This document shows, one piece after another, positions 35,390 through 43,259 of a stretch of 64,000 bases of DNA. Under the pieces are notes generated by a model. It had not been told where the DNA came from. It saw nothing but the letters and a program-made list of their open reading frames with translations, and did not search any database. Position 1 is the first letter of the stretch, and each line of letters begins with the position of its first letter. A program made the position numbers and the translations under genes. The stretch spans positions 1 through 64,000 of the forward strand of contig JABFGJ010000013.1 of assembly GCA_013112545.1 (NCBI GenBank). The letters run 5' to 3'. Source of the stretch: Bacteroidota bacterium. Lineage in GTDB: Bacteria; Bacteroidota; Bacteroidia; Flavobacteriales_E; Vicingaceae.

Positions 35390-36010
35390 TTGGTAAATGA
35401 TTACAATGCTATTGCTCCAATTTATACCTTTTTAAGCAAATTGGTTTTTTTCGGTTGTATTCAAAAATCGCAGGAAGAATTTTTATCACTTTTGCCAGTA
35501 AAAGGAAAAGTACTTTTTATGGGAGGAGGTGGCGGCAACACCTTAAAAATAATCACTCAGAAGTATCCACTTTTACATATAGATTATATTGATCAATCTG
35601 AAAAAATGATTTCTCTTAGTAGAAAAAGGTTAATCAATGAACCTAATCATCATGTGAATTTTATTGTAGGAAATGAAAATAATATTCCCGACACAAACTA
35701 TGATGTGATTATGACATTTTTTTATTTGGATTTATTTTCTCCAAAAAATCTAGACCTCATTCACAAGACCCTAAACAACACGTTATCTGTTAACGGATTA
35801 TGGCTTATTTCAGATTTTAATCAAGCAAAAAAATGGTGGCAAAAAGCAATAGAGTTAATGATGTTTTCATTTTTAAAAATCACAACAGGTATTGAATCCA
35901 ATTCCATTTCAGCAATAAGAGAATCTTATTTTGAGCCTGGTTTTCGGAAAAAGGGTCTTACCTATTTTTATGGAAAATACATTTTTGCTGCAGCTTATCA
36001 AAAAGTATGA
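35390..36010 (+). CDS. Class I SAM-dependent methyltransferase
   Basis: This 206-residue protein has a recognisable methyltransferase core. Motif I is an unusual all-glycine form 'VLFMGGGGGNTLKI' (about 41-54) in place of the normal DxGxGxG, followed by the acidic strand 'IDYIDQSEKMIS' and 'YDVIMTFFYLDLF'. It resembles the UbiE/MenG-like group in general layout ('YNAIAPIYTFLSKLVF'). The start is a TTG; no in-frame ATG or GTG lies between the upstream stop and the conserved sequence. The loss of the acidic first residue of motif I is unusual but known in some families. The substrate is unknown. It is a single gene. Confidence 0.75.
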   Translation: MVNDYNAIAPIYTFLSKLVFFGCIQKSQEEFLSLLPVKGKVLFMGGGGGNTLKIITQKYPLLHIDYIDQSEKMISLSRKRLINEPNHHVNFIVGNENNIPDTNYDVIMTFFYLDLFSPKNLDLIHKTLNNTLSVNGLWLISDFNQAKKWWQKAIELMMFSFLKITTGIESNSISAIRESYFEPGFRKKGLTYFYGKYIFAAAYQKV

Positions 36011-36141
36011 TCATATTAAAAATGACTTTAGGGAAAAACAATGGATTTAAGTGAGAAGACAGTGAAAATCGAAGCATTTCATACTGGAATAATTATTGGT
36101 ATGAAAAGAAATTAATTCTTACATTTCAAAAAAAATAAATT

Positions 36142-36705
36142 ATGAAAAAGATTTGCATTATAGTGTTGTCATTTTTGATGACAACGGGGGCTTTTGCTCA
36201 AAAAGAGATTTCTGGAGTTACTCCTGCAAAATCAATAAAAGTAGGTGAACAAAACCTCAGTTTTAACGGTGCTGGATTAAGAGAGAAAATGTTTTTAGAC
36301 CTTTATGTTGGAGCATTGTATCTTGAGACAAAAACAAAAGATGCCAATAAAATCATGAACAATGATGAATCAATGGCCATCACTTTAGACATTGTTTCTA
36401 GCTTAATTACTAGCGACAAAATGATTACAGCAATTAATGAAGGTTTTGAAAATGCTACCAAAGGAAAAACAGCTCCTTTAAAAGAAAAGATACAGCAATT
36501 TAAAGATGCATTTAAAGATGAAATTGTCAAAGGCGACCGCTTTGTAATTGCCTATACTAAAGCTGGTGGAACAAGTGTTTCTAAAAATGGTAAAACCGTT
36601 AAAACAATACCAGGTTATGATTTCAAAAAAGCTCTTTTTGGCATCTGGTTTTGTGACGAACCTGCTGATGAAGATTTAAAAGAAGGAATGTTAGGCTTAG
36701 ACTAA
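36142..36705 (+). CDS. Chalcone isomerase-like periplasmic protein
   Basis: The 187-residue protein has a signal peptide (1-19, '...TTGAFAQ') followed by a domain of the chalcone-isomerase-like fold (Chalcone_3 type). The conserved strand 'LNFNGAGLREKMFLDLYVGALYL'-type region is present here from about residue 32, with 'DIVSSLITSDKMITAINEGF' and the closing 'FKKALFGIWFCDEPADEDLKEGMLG'. Bacterial members are secreted and not known to make flavonoids; they are thought to bind fatty acids or other lipids. It is a single gene. Its terminator lies inside the convergent lipoprotein gene. Confidence 0.85.
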   Translation: MKKICIIVLSFLMTTGAFAQKEISGVTPAKSIKVGEQNLSFNGAGLREKMFLDLYVGALYLETKTKDANKIMNNDESMAITLDIVSSLITSDKMITAINEGFENATKGKTAPLKEKIQQFKDAFKDEIVKGDRFVIAYTKAGGTSVSKNGKTVKTIPGYDFKKALFGIWFCDEPADEDLKEGMLGLD

Positions 36706-37487
36706 TTGTTCGAAATCAATGTTAAATCAGAGGAAGGCTTGAATAAGCTTTCCTCTTTTTTTATGAATCGAATGTTACTTATAACAGCCGAGCCCAATAG
36801 TTTATTTAATTCTCCCTCTTCGTTCCATGTCCAAAAATTCCATTGGGTTGCAAAAGGAATTCCATCTAGTTCTACATAAGCTTCATAAGTAATTGCATGT
36901 GGATCTTTCTCGGCTTCCTCCAAGGATTTAGAACTTGTAACAATATAAGCCATAGCAGCCAACAAATCAGATTTTTGATCTTTATATACAACATACCAGT
37001 CCTCAGGACTGTCTCCTATTCCATCTTCAAACGTTAATTTTAAAGCATCGAATGATTCCTCATTTAAAAGTTTTTGTCCTAAAATAGTATGAATCGTTCC
37101 TTTGTCATTTAACTTGTAAGGTGCTGCAAAAAAGTAGGACCAAGTTAGCAAGTCAAATCTTGCTTTAGAATAGGACGAATCACTTGTGTATGCATTTTGT
37201 CCATCCCAAATCATGGTTTTATTACTGTCCTTCATGTTTACCATTCCTGCATTAGGAGTCATTTGGATGCTTCCATCGAATCTAATTTTACCTCCAAAAA
37301 CCAAATTCAAGTCAAATTGAATAATCTCTTTTGAGTTATAAACTTCAGAATTATGCTCGTTTTCAATTGATTGAACAAACAATTCAGCAGGGGATAATAA
37401 ACTTTCATTCTTATCTGCCTCTGTTTTAGGGCCGCAAGAAATCAAACCAAACACGATAATACTTATAAGGATAGTTGCTTTAGTCAT
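36702..37487 (-). CDS. DUF6503-type lipoprotein
   Basis: This 261-residue protein has a lipoprotein signal with lipobox 'LISC' (Cys18), so it should be anchored in the outer membrane or periplasmic leaflet. The mature part has the 'YAMVNMK...MIWDGQNAYTS'-like region I associate with DUF6503/LolA-like beta folds, here reading 'NAGMVNMKDSNKTMIWDG' (about 81-98). It begins 2 bp after icmF's stop on the same strand and is likely cotranscribed with it, although a functional link is not obvious. Its 3' end overlaps the convergent chalcone-isomerase-like gene by 4 bp. Function unknown. Confidence 0.7.
   Translation of the reverse strand: MTKATILISIIVFGLISCGPKTEADKNESLLSPAELFVQSIENEHNSEVYNSKEIIQFDLNLVFGGKIRFDGSIQMTPNAGMVNMKDSNKTMIWDGQNAYTSDSSYSKARFDLLTWSYFFAAPYKLNDKGTIHTILGQKLLNEESFDALKLTFEDGIGDSPEDWYVVYKDQKSDLLAAMAYIVTSSKSLEEAEKDPHAITYEAYVELDGIPFATQWNFWTWNEEGELNKLLGSAVISNIRFIKKEESLFKPSSDLTLISNN
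36729..36763 (+). terminator. Terminator of the chalcone-isomerase-like gene, inside a convergent CDS
   Basis: AGAGGAAGGCTT (36729-36740) and AAGCTTTCCTCT (36745-36756) form a 12-bp stem with one G-U pair and a 4-nt loop, followed by seven T. It is 23 bp after the plus-strand stop and encodes residues near the C-terminus of the opposing lipoprotein. Confidence 0.85.
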
Positions 37488-37489
37488 AA

Positions 37490-40400
37490 TTACATATTTC
37501 TTCTATATTGTCCGCCTACTTCAAACAATGCTGAAGTAATTTGACCTAAAGAGCAATACTTTGAAGCTTCCATTAATGATTCAAAAATATTCCCATTTTG
37601 AATGGCCACTTGTTGTATTTTCCTCAAATATTCACTTGATTGTTTTTCATTTCCTTTTTGAAGGTGACCTAACATTTCAATTTGATATTCTTTTTCTTCT
37701 TTCGTTGCTCTAATCACTTCACCGGGAGTTACTGTTGGCGAACCTTTAGAACTCAAAAATGTATTCACTCCAATTATTGGGAATTCTCCACTGTGCTTCA
37801 AACCTTCATAATATAAGCTCTCTTCTTGAATTTTACTTCTCTGATACATGGTTTCCATAGCACCCAATACACCGCCTCTTTCGGTAATGCGATCAAATTC
37901 TGTTAAAACAGCTTCTTCAACTAAATCAGTAAGTTCTTCAATAATAAATGAACCTTGAATTGGATTCTCATTTTTCGCTAAGCCTAATTCTCGATTGATA
38001 ATTAACTGAATAGCCATAGCTCTTCTTACAGACTCTTCCGTAGGTGTCGTAATTGCTTCATCATAAGCATTGGTATGTAAAGAATTACAGTTGTCATAAA
38101 TGGCGTATAACGCTTGTAAGGTTGTACGAATATCGTTGAAGTCAATTTCTTGAGCATGCAGTGAACGCCCAGAAGTTTGAATGTGATACTTCAACATTTG
38201 CGCTCTTGGATTTGCTCCATATTTATTCTTTAAGGCTTTAGCCCATATTCTTCTGGCAACTCTTCCAATCACCGCGTATTCTGGGTCTATTCCGTTTGAG
38301 AAAAAGAATGATAGATTAGGACCAAAAGCATTAATATCCATTCCTCTACTTAAATAGTATTCTATATAAGTAAATCCATTAGCTAAGGTAAAAGCCAATT
38401 GAGTGATGGGATTTGCTCCTGCTTCTGCAATGTGATAACCTGAAATGGATACAGAATAAAAATTTCTTACACCATTATTTATAAAATATTCTTGAACATC
38501 ACCCATTAATCGAAGGGCAAATTCAGTTGAAAAAATACAGGTATTTTGCGCCTGATCTTCTTTTAAGATATCTGCTTGTACAGTTCCTCGGACAACCGAA
38601 ATAGTTTCCTTTTTTATTTTAGCATAAACATCAGCGTTCAAAACTTGATCGCCAGTAACTCCCAACAACATTAAGCCCAAACCATCATTTCCTTCTGGAA
38701 GTGGACCCTGATATTTTGGTCTAGCTACTCCTTTTTCTTGATAAATTGCTGCAATCTTTGCTTCTACTTGCTTTTCAAGTCCATTTTCTTTAATGTAAAG
38801 TTCACACTGTTGGTCAATGGCAGCGTTCATAAAATAACCCAACAACATTGGTGCTGGACCATTGATGGTCATAGAAACAGAAGTCATTGGATCTGCTAAA
38901 TTGAATCCAGAATATAATTTTTTAGCATCATCTAAACAGCAAATCGAAACGCCAGCATTTCCAATCTTACCATAAATATCTGGTCTATAATCTGGGTCGT
39001 TTCCATACAGTGTAACCGAATCAAATGCCGTTGACAATCGTTTTGCAGGCAAGCCAATTGATACGTAATGGAAGCGTCTATTTGTTCTTTCGGGTCCACC
39101 TTCACCAGCAAACATTCTAGTTGGATCTTCTCCCTTTCGTTTAAACGGAAATAAACCAGCTGTATAGGGAAATTCACCAGGTACATTTTCTTGTAAATTC
39201 CATTTTAACAAATCTCCCCAAGCTTCGTATTTTGGTAGCGCAACTTTAGGTATTTGAGAATGAGATAAAGATTCAGAATGGGTTTCCATTTTAATCTCCT
39301 TATCTCGAACTTTAAAAGAATAGATGGGGTTTTTATATTTTTCTACTGTATTTGGCCATTCTTCAATTAACTTATAATTTTTAGGGTCTAATTCCAGCTT
39401 CAAGGTCTCAAAAGTGCCTTGCAAGCTTTTAATCAATCTATCTTTATCATCTACATCCATCCCTTGAATGGTTTCAATAGACTTTTGAATGCCGTATAAT
39501 TTTTGTGCAATCTCTGCTTGAGTATTTGACCATAAATCATAAGCTCTATTGTTCTCAGAAATTTCAGAAAGATAACGAGTTCGACTTGCTGGAATTACAA
39601 ATATCTTTTCAGACATTTCATCTGTAATTTGAAAGGTTGACTTTAAATCGGTATTTGTTCTTTCAACCAACACAGTCATAATCTTTTTATAAAGCTGGTT
39701 CATTCCAGGGTCATTAAACTGAGAAGCAATGGTGCCATAAACGGGCATTTCATCTGGTTTTTTATCCCACAATTGATGGTTACGTTGATACTGTTTTTTT
39801 ACATCTCGTATAGCATCTAAAGCACCTCTTTTGTCGAATTTATTAATGGCAATTACATCGGCAAAGTCCAACATATCAATTTTTTCCAATTGAGTAGCTG
39901 CCCCAAATTCAGGGGTCATCACGTATAAACTTACATCAGAATGTTCTGTAATTTCTGTGTCAGATTGCCCAATACCCGAAGTTTCTAGAATGATTAAATC
40001 ATACTTTGCTGCTTTTAAAATAGAAACTGCTTCTTTTACATGCTTCGATAAAGCCAAGTTACTCTGACGGGTTGCTAATGAACGCATATAAACTCGTTCG
40101 TTTTTTATCGAATTCATTCTTATTCTGTCGCCCAATAATGCACCACCAGTTTTTCTTTTTGAAGGATCAACTGAAATAATGCCTATTGTTTTGTCTTTAA
40201 AATCAATTAAAAAACGACGAACTAATTCATCAACTAAAGAAGATTTTCCCGCACCTCCAGTTCCTGTAATTCCCAAAACTGGTGTATTTACTTTATTAGC
40301 CATTTCATGAACTTGGTCGAGTATGGCTGCTGATTCTTTTGGAAAATTCTCAGCTCCTGAAATCAATCTTGCAATAGACCTCGTATTTTTTTCTTCTAAA

Positions 40401-40873
40401 TGGTTAATTTCTCCTTTCAAATTTGCACCGGTAGCATAATCACTTCTTTCAACTAGATCGTTGATCATTCCTTGCAAACCTAATGCTCGACCATCATCGG
40501 GAGAATAAATTTTTTCAATTCCATAATTATGCAATTCTTCAATCTCTTCAGGAAGAATCACTCCTCCTCCACCGCCAAATATTTTAATGTGCTCCGAGCC
40601 GTTTTCTTTCAACAAATCATACATGTATTTAAAGTACTCATTGTGGCCTCCTTGGTAAGATGTCATGGCGATTGCATTGGCATCTTCTTGAATGGCAGTA
40701 TCTACAACTTCTTGCACACTTCTGTCGTGGCCCAAATGGATAACCTCAACTCCAGTAGATTGTATAATTCTGCGCATCACATTAATTGCAGCATCATGCC
40801 CGTCGAAAAGAGAAGCAGCAGTTACAATTCTAATTTTATTTTTGGGTGTATAAGGTGCAATTTTTTCCATCAA
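37490..40873 (-). CDS. icmF: Fused isobutyryl-CoA mutase (IcmF)
   Basis: The 1127-residue protein has the three-part IcmF architecture. A B12-binding domain (about 10-145) has the DGHD cobalt-ligand motif with His26. A MeaI-like G-protein chaperone (about 190-410) has Walker A 'GTGGAGKSS' (204-212). The large mutase domain (about 545-1127) follows. IcmF interconverts isobutyryl-CoA and n-butyryl-CoA using adenosylcobalamin. Two specificity positions favour this over methylmalonyl-CoA mutase: a Phe in 'LFPFKR' (about 575-577), and Gln776 in 'QAQNTCIF' where methylmalonyl mutases have Arg in 'RNTYIF'. It fits branched-chain amino-acid catabolism. A good promoter precedes it. Confidence 0.93.
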   Translation of the reverse strand: MMEKIAPYTPKNKIRIVTAASLFDGHDAAINVMRRIIQSTGVEVIHLGHDRSVQEVVDTAIQEDANAIAMTSYQGGHNEYFKYMYDLLKENGSEHIKIFGGGGGVILPEEIEELHNYGIEKIYSPDDGRALGLQGMINDLVERSDYATGANLKGEINHLEEKNTRSIARLISGAENFPKESAAILDQVHEMANKVNTPVLGITGTGGAGKSSLVDELVRRFLIDFKDKTIGIISVDPSKRKTGGALLGDRIRMNSIKNERVYMRSLATRQSNLALSKHVKEAVSILKAAKYDLIILETSGIGQSDTEITEHSDVSLYVMTPEFGAATQLEKIDMLDFADVIAINKFDKRGALDAIRDVKKQYQRNHQLWDKKPDEMPVYGTIASQFNDPGMNQLYKKIMTVLVERTNTDLKSTFQITDEMSEKIFVIPASRTRYLSEISENNRAYDLWSNTQAEIAQKLYGIQKSIETIQGMDVDDKDRLIKSLQGTFETLKLELDPKNYKLIEEWPNTVEKYKNPIYSFKVRDKEIKMETHSESLSHSQIPKVALPKYEAWGDLLKWNLQENVPGEFPYTAGLFPFKRKGEDPTRMFAGEGGPERTNRRFHYVSIGLPAKRLSTAFDSVTLYGNDPDYRPDIYGKIGNAGVSICCLDDAKKLYSGFNLADPMTSVSMTINGPAPMLLGYFMNAAIDQQCELYIKENGLEKQVEAKIAAIYQEKGVARPKYQGPLPEGNDGLGLMLLGVTGDQVLNADVYAKIKKETISVVRGTVQADILKEDQAQNTCIFSTEFALRLMGDVQEYFINNGVRNFYSVSISGYHIAEAGANPITQLAFTLANGFTYIEYYLSRGMDINAFGPNLSFFFSNGIDPEYAVIGRVARRIWAKALKNKYGANPRAQMLKYHIQTSGRSLHAQEIDFNDIRTTLQALYAIYDNCNSLHTNAYDEAITTPTEESVRRAMAIQLIINRELGLAKNENPIQGSFIIEELTDLVEEAVLTEFDRITERGGVLGAMETMYQRSKIQEESLYYEGLKHSGEFPIIGVNTFLSSKGSPTVTPGEVIRATKEEKEYQIEMLGHLQKGNEKQSSEYLRKIQQVAIQNGNIFESLMEASKYCSLGQITSALFEVGGQYRRNM

Positions 40874-40893
40874 TCTTCATTTTTTAAGGTGGG

Positions 40894-40924
40894 CAAAGTT
40901 AATGATTAGCTCTTTGTAAATCAA
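40894..40924 (-). promoter_or_regulatory. Bacteroidota-type promoter of icmF
   Basis: On the minus strand TTGA lies at 40922-40925, then about 20 bp, then TAACTTTG (40894-40901). Both elements match the consensus and spacing. The -7 element is 21 bp before the ATG at 40873. Confidence 0.6.
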
Positions 40925-40985
40925 CAAGCCATAACAGTGCAAAATCAATAACACTAAGATTTGCTCTAGCCTTTATTTAAACCGA

Positions 40986-42068
40986 TTAATAGAAAGAAAT
41001 ATAGCCATTTTTAGAAACTATATTAACCAATGGACTTGCTTCTTTATCTTTAACATAACCCTCAATATAGGTCACATTTCCATCTTTTGTTTCATTTACT
41101 ATAGTTGCCTCTTTCATAAAATCAATACTCTTATTCCCAGAAGTTTCAATACTAAATTGAAAAGGAGCTAAATGAGTAAATTCCAAATCGATGTCCGTGT
41201 TATTTCCATTTAAGCGAATACTATAAAATTTTGAATAGATCTGTTTAATATTCACATCACCATAACTAGTATTTAAATCAGCAATATAATCTAGCTTTTT
41301 TATTCTCAGTTGACTATAAGTTAAATTACCTCGAATCTGATATACTTCATCTGATCGAATATCATCATTTCTACTTTCTAAATTTAATTCTTTGACTTTG
41401 AAAAATTCTATATTTGATGACTTAGATTCTAGACTTACTTTTTGTGCATTATCAACAATTAAATCGCCATAACTCAGATAAATTAGTCCTTGGTCTAAAT
41501 CTTTTATTAATATTTTACCATACTTCACATCTATTCTACGGGCATCTTTAATGTTTCTTGCTCTTAAATCACCATGAGCAATTTCAACCCTCAGGGATCC
41601 TAAATAATTAGGCAAGAACACATCCCCAAATCTATTTTTAATTGCCAGTCTGCAAGTTACAGGCATATAAACTTTATAATTTATCACTAAGTTTTTTTCC
41701 GAACCGTACCTTTTTTTTAGATCCATTGCGCCTCTTTTCCATACATTAGATACTTCTGTCCATTCTGAATTAACAACAACATTTGTCCTATTTCCACGAC
41801 AATTCACTTCTACTAATTCAAAAAGTTCATTTGCTTGAGCCAAATTATCAGTGCTAACTTTGATGGTCGCAATTACTAATATACTATCCTTTTCCCAAGC
41901 ATTAACCTCAATTTCTCCATACTGATTATTTAATTCAACCGATGCTGTTTTATCAATTTGATATGCATATTTAATTTGCTTTGAATCTTCAAAAGCTGCA
42001 GCATAAAGTTGAATTGAAATCAAAAGTGAAAGTGCCGATAAACAATTTCTATATTTTAACATTCCCAT
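40986..42068 (-). CDS. Secreted adhesin-like (DUF4097-type) beta-helix protein
   Basis: About 360 residues, beginning with a signal peptide ('MLKYRNCLSALSLLISIQLY...') and then regular beta-strand repeats such as 'VELNNQYGEIEVN', 'LAIKNRFGDVFLPN', 'VEIAHGDLRARNI' and 'LNTSYGDVNIKQ'. These xGDxxI turns are typical of DUF4097-like putative adhesins that form right-handed beta-helices. Candidate starts are at 42095, 42068 and 42062; I prefer 42068, which keeps a compact signal peptide and a short overlap. It is the third gene of an ECF sigma/anti-sigma operon, so it is probably expressed or controlled with the stress regulon. Exact role unknown. Confidence 0.75.
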   Translation of the reverse strand: MGMLKYRNCLSALSLLISIQLYAAAFEDSKQIKYAYQIDKTASVELNNQYGEIEVNAWEKDSILVIATIKVSTDNLAQANELFELVEVNCRGNRTNVVVNSEWTEVSNVWKRGAMDLKKRYGSEKNLVINYKVYMPVTCRLAIKNRFGDVFLPNYLGSLRVEIAHGDLRARNIKDARRIDVKYGKILIKDLDQGLIYLSYGDLIVDNAQKVSLESKSSNIEFFKVKELNLESRNDDIRSDEVYQIRGNLTYSQLRIKKLDYIADLNTSYGDVNIKQIYSKFYSIRLNGNNTDIDLEFTHLAPFQFSIETSGNKSIDFMKEATIVNETKDGNVTYIEGYVKDKEASPLVNIVSKNGYISFY

Positions 42069-42645
42069 AATTTCTATCTTTTTGATTTGAAGCATCTGAA
42101 TTCAATTCAATCAATATCTCTTTCAATAACTCTAAGCGTAATCTATAGTTTTGTATCATAGCACGAACTATGCGCTCGTCATTTATATGATCGCCCATTT
42201 CACTTTTCAACTCATCGAACTCAGCCTGTAGCAAGTTTAATTCTTCAATAACTTCTTTATTATCACCAAACCCCTTTAATTCGACTAATTTAACCTCTAT
42301 CTCATTTGAATAGTAATTTTCCACCTCATTGAGTTCAGCTAAATATTCAGGTTGTTCAGTCTTATCTATTAACTGCAATACTTCAGTTGGGACGACCTTA
42401 CTTGTAGAATCAGCATTTGTAAAATGTAGGTACATGACTAAATATCCAAAGCCTAAAGCAAAAATGAATAAAGCCGCGTATTTGTATATATTCCACAATT
42501 GATATAATTTAGGCTTAGTTTTCTTCTTCCTTTTAGGTAGTTCATTTTCAATTTTCCCCCATAAGTTATCAGGTGTCTTAGTATCAAAGTCCGATCTGTT
42601 TTTGGCGAAAAAATTTTCCCAAGATTTATGCTCAGTTCTTTTCAT
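42049..42645 (-). CDS. Probable anti-sigma factor (single-pass membrane protein)
   Basis: This 198-residue protein has a cytoplasmic N-terminal ~50 residues with 'SWENFFAKNRSDFDTKTPDNLWGKIENEL', one transmembrane helix (about 52-70) and a periplasmic helical, coiled-coil-rich C-terminal domain with many Glu/Leu. Its position directly after an ECF sigma gene with a 14-bp overlap is the classic anti-sigma arrangement. It lacks the zinc-binding HxxxCxxC motif of many anti-sigmas. It is not FecR-like, so regulation by the neighbouring TonB-dependent receptor is not implied. The role is inferred from context and topology. Confidence 0.72.
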   Translation of the reverse strand: MKRTEHKSWENFFAKNRSDFDTKTPDNLWGKIENELPKRKKKTKPKLYQLWNIYKYAALFIFALGFGYLVMYLHFTNADSTSKVVPTEVLQLIDKTEQPEYLAELNEVENYYSNEIEVKLVELKGFGDNKEVIEELNLLQAEFDELKSEMGDHINDERIVRAMIQNYRLRLELLKEILIELNSDASNQKDRNYGNVKI

Positions 42646-43201
42646 AACTCTTCCTATTTATTAAAATTTCTTTCATTTTCTTTTTAGCTCTGTTCAATTG
42701 AGATTTTGAAGTTGATTCAGTAATACCTAATTCTTCTGCAATTTCACGATGTGAATAATCTTCAAACAAATACAAGGTAAAAACTAATCGATAGCCTTCT
42801 GGTAACAACTCCATAGCATTTTGTATCTCTACAATGGAAGTTTCAGGTACACCTTCATTTTCCATTTCATAATAACTATCATCAGTATCAGCTTTTAGTA
42901 ATTCGTATTGTAGCTCTTCTTTATTCCTCTTCTTGATATGATTCAATGAGCTATTTACTACAATTCTTTTAAACCAAGCGCCAAAACTTGACTCTTCTCG
43001 ATAGCTATCGATTTGATTAAACATTTTTATAAACGACTCTTGCAATACATCTTGTGCTTCATCATGTTGATTCACAATTCGATAACACACATTAAACATA
43101 GACTTTGCATACAATTTGTAAATCTTATGTTGAGATTGCCTATCGTTTTCCTTGCAACGATTAATTAAATCTATATGTGGATATATTCTCGATTCTACCA
43201 A
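42632..43201 (-). CDS. ECF-type RNA polymerase sigma factor
   Basis: The 189-residue protein has the two ECF sigma domains. Region 2 (about 15-90) has 'YKLYAKSMFNVCYRIVNQHDEAQDVLQESFIKMF'; region 4 (about 120-180) has the helix-turn-helix 'LPEGYRLVFTLYLFEDYSHREIAEELGITESTSKSQLNRAKKKM'. The linker between them is unusually acidic. It would direct RNA polymerase to an extracytoplasmic regulon and is held by the anti-sigma factor encoded downstream. The operon continues with a secreted adhesin-like protein. The gene starts 58 bp from the TonB-dependent receptor gene, same strand. Confidence 0.92.
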   Translation of the reverse strand: MVESRIYPHIDLINRCKENDRQSQHKIYKLYAKSMFNVCYRIVNQHDEAQDVLQESFIKMFNQIDSYREESSFGAWFKRIVVNSSLNHIKKRNKEELQYELLKADTDDSYYEMENEGVPETSIVEIQNAMELLPEGYRLVFTLYLFEDYSHREIAEELGITESTSKSQLNRAKKKMKEILINRKSYEKN

Positions 43202-43259
43202 GTGAGCAATTTGTTACAAATGTGCTAAAAGCTAATATCTCTATTCACCAAATTATCAA

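Noticed and set aside
36041-36115. Small ORF of 24 codons before the chalcone-isomerase-like gene
   Set aside because: It has no recognisable signal, motif or good start context, and chance ORFs of this size are common in AT-rich DNA.
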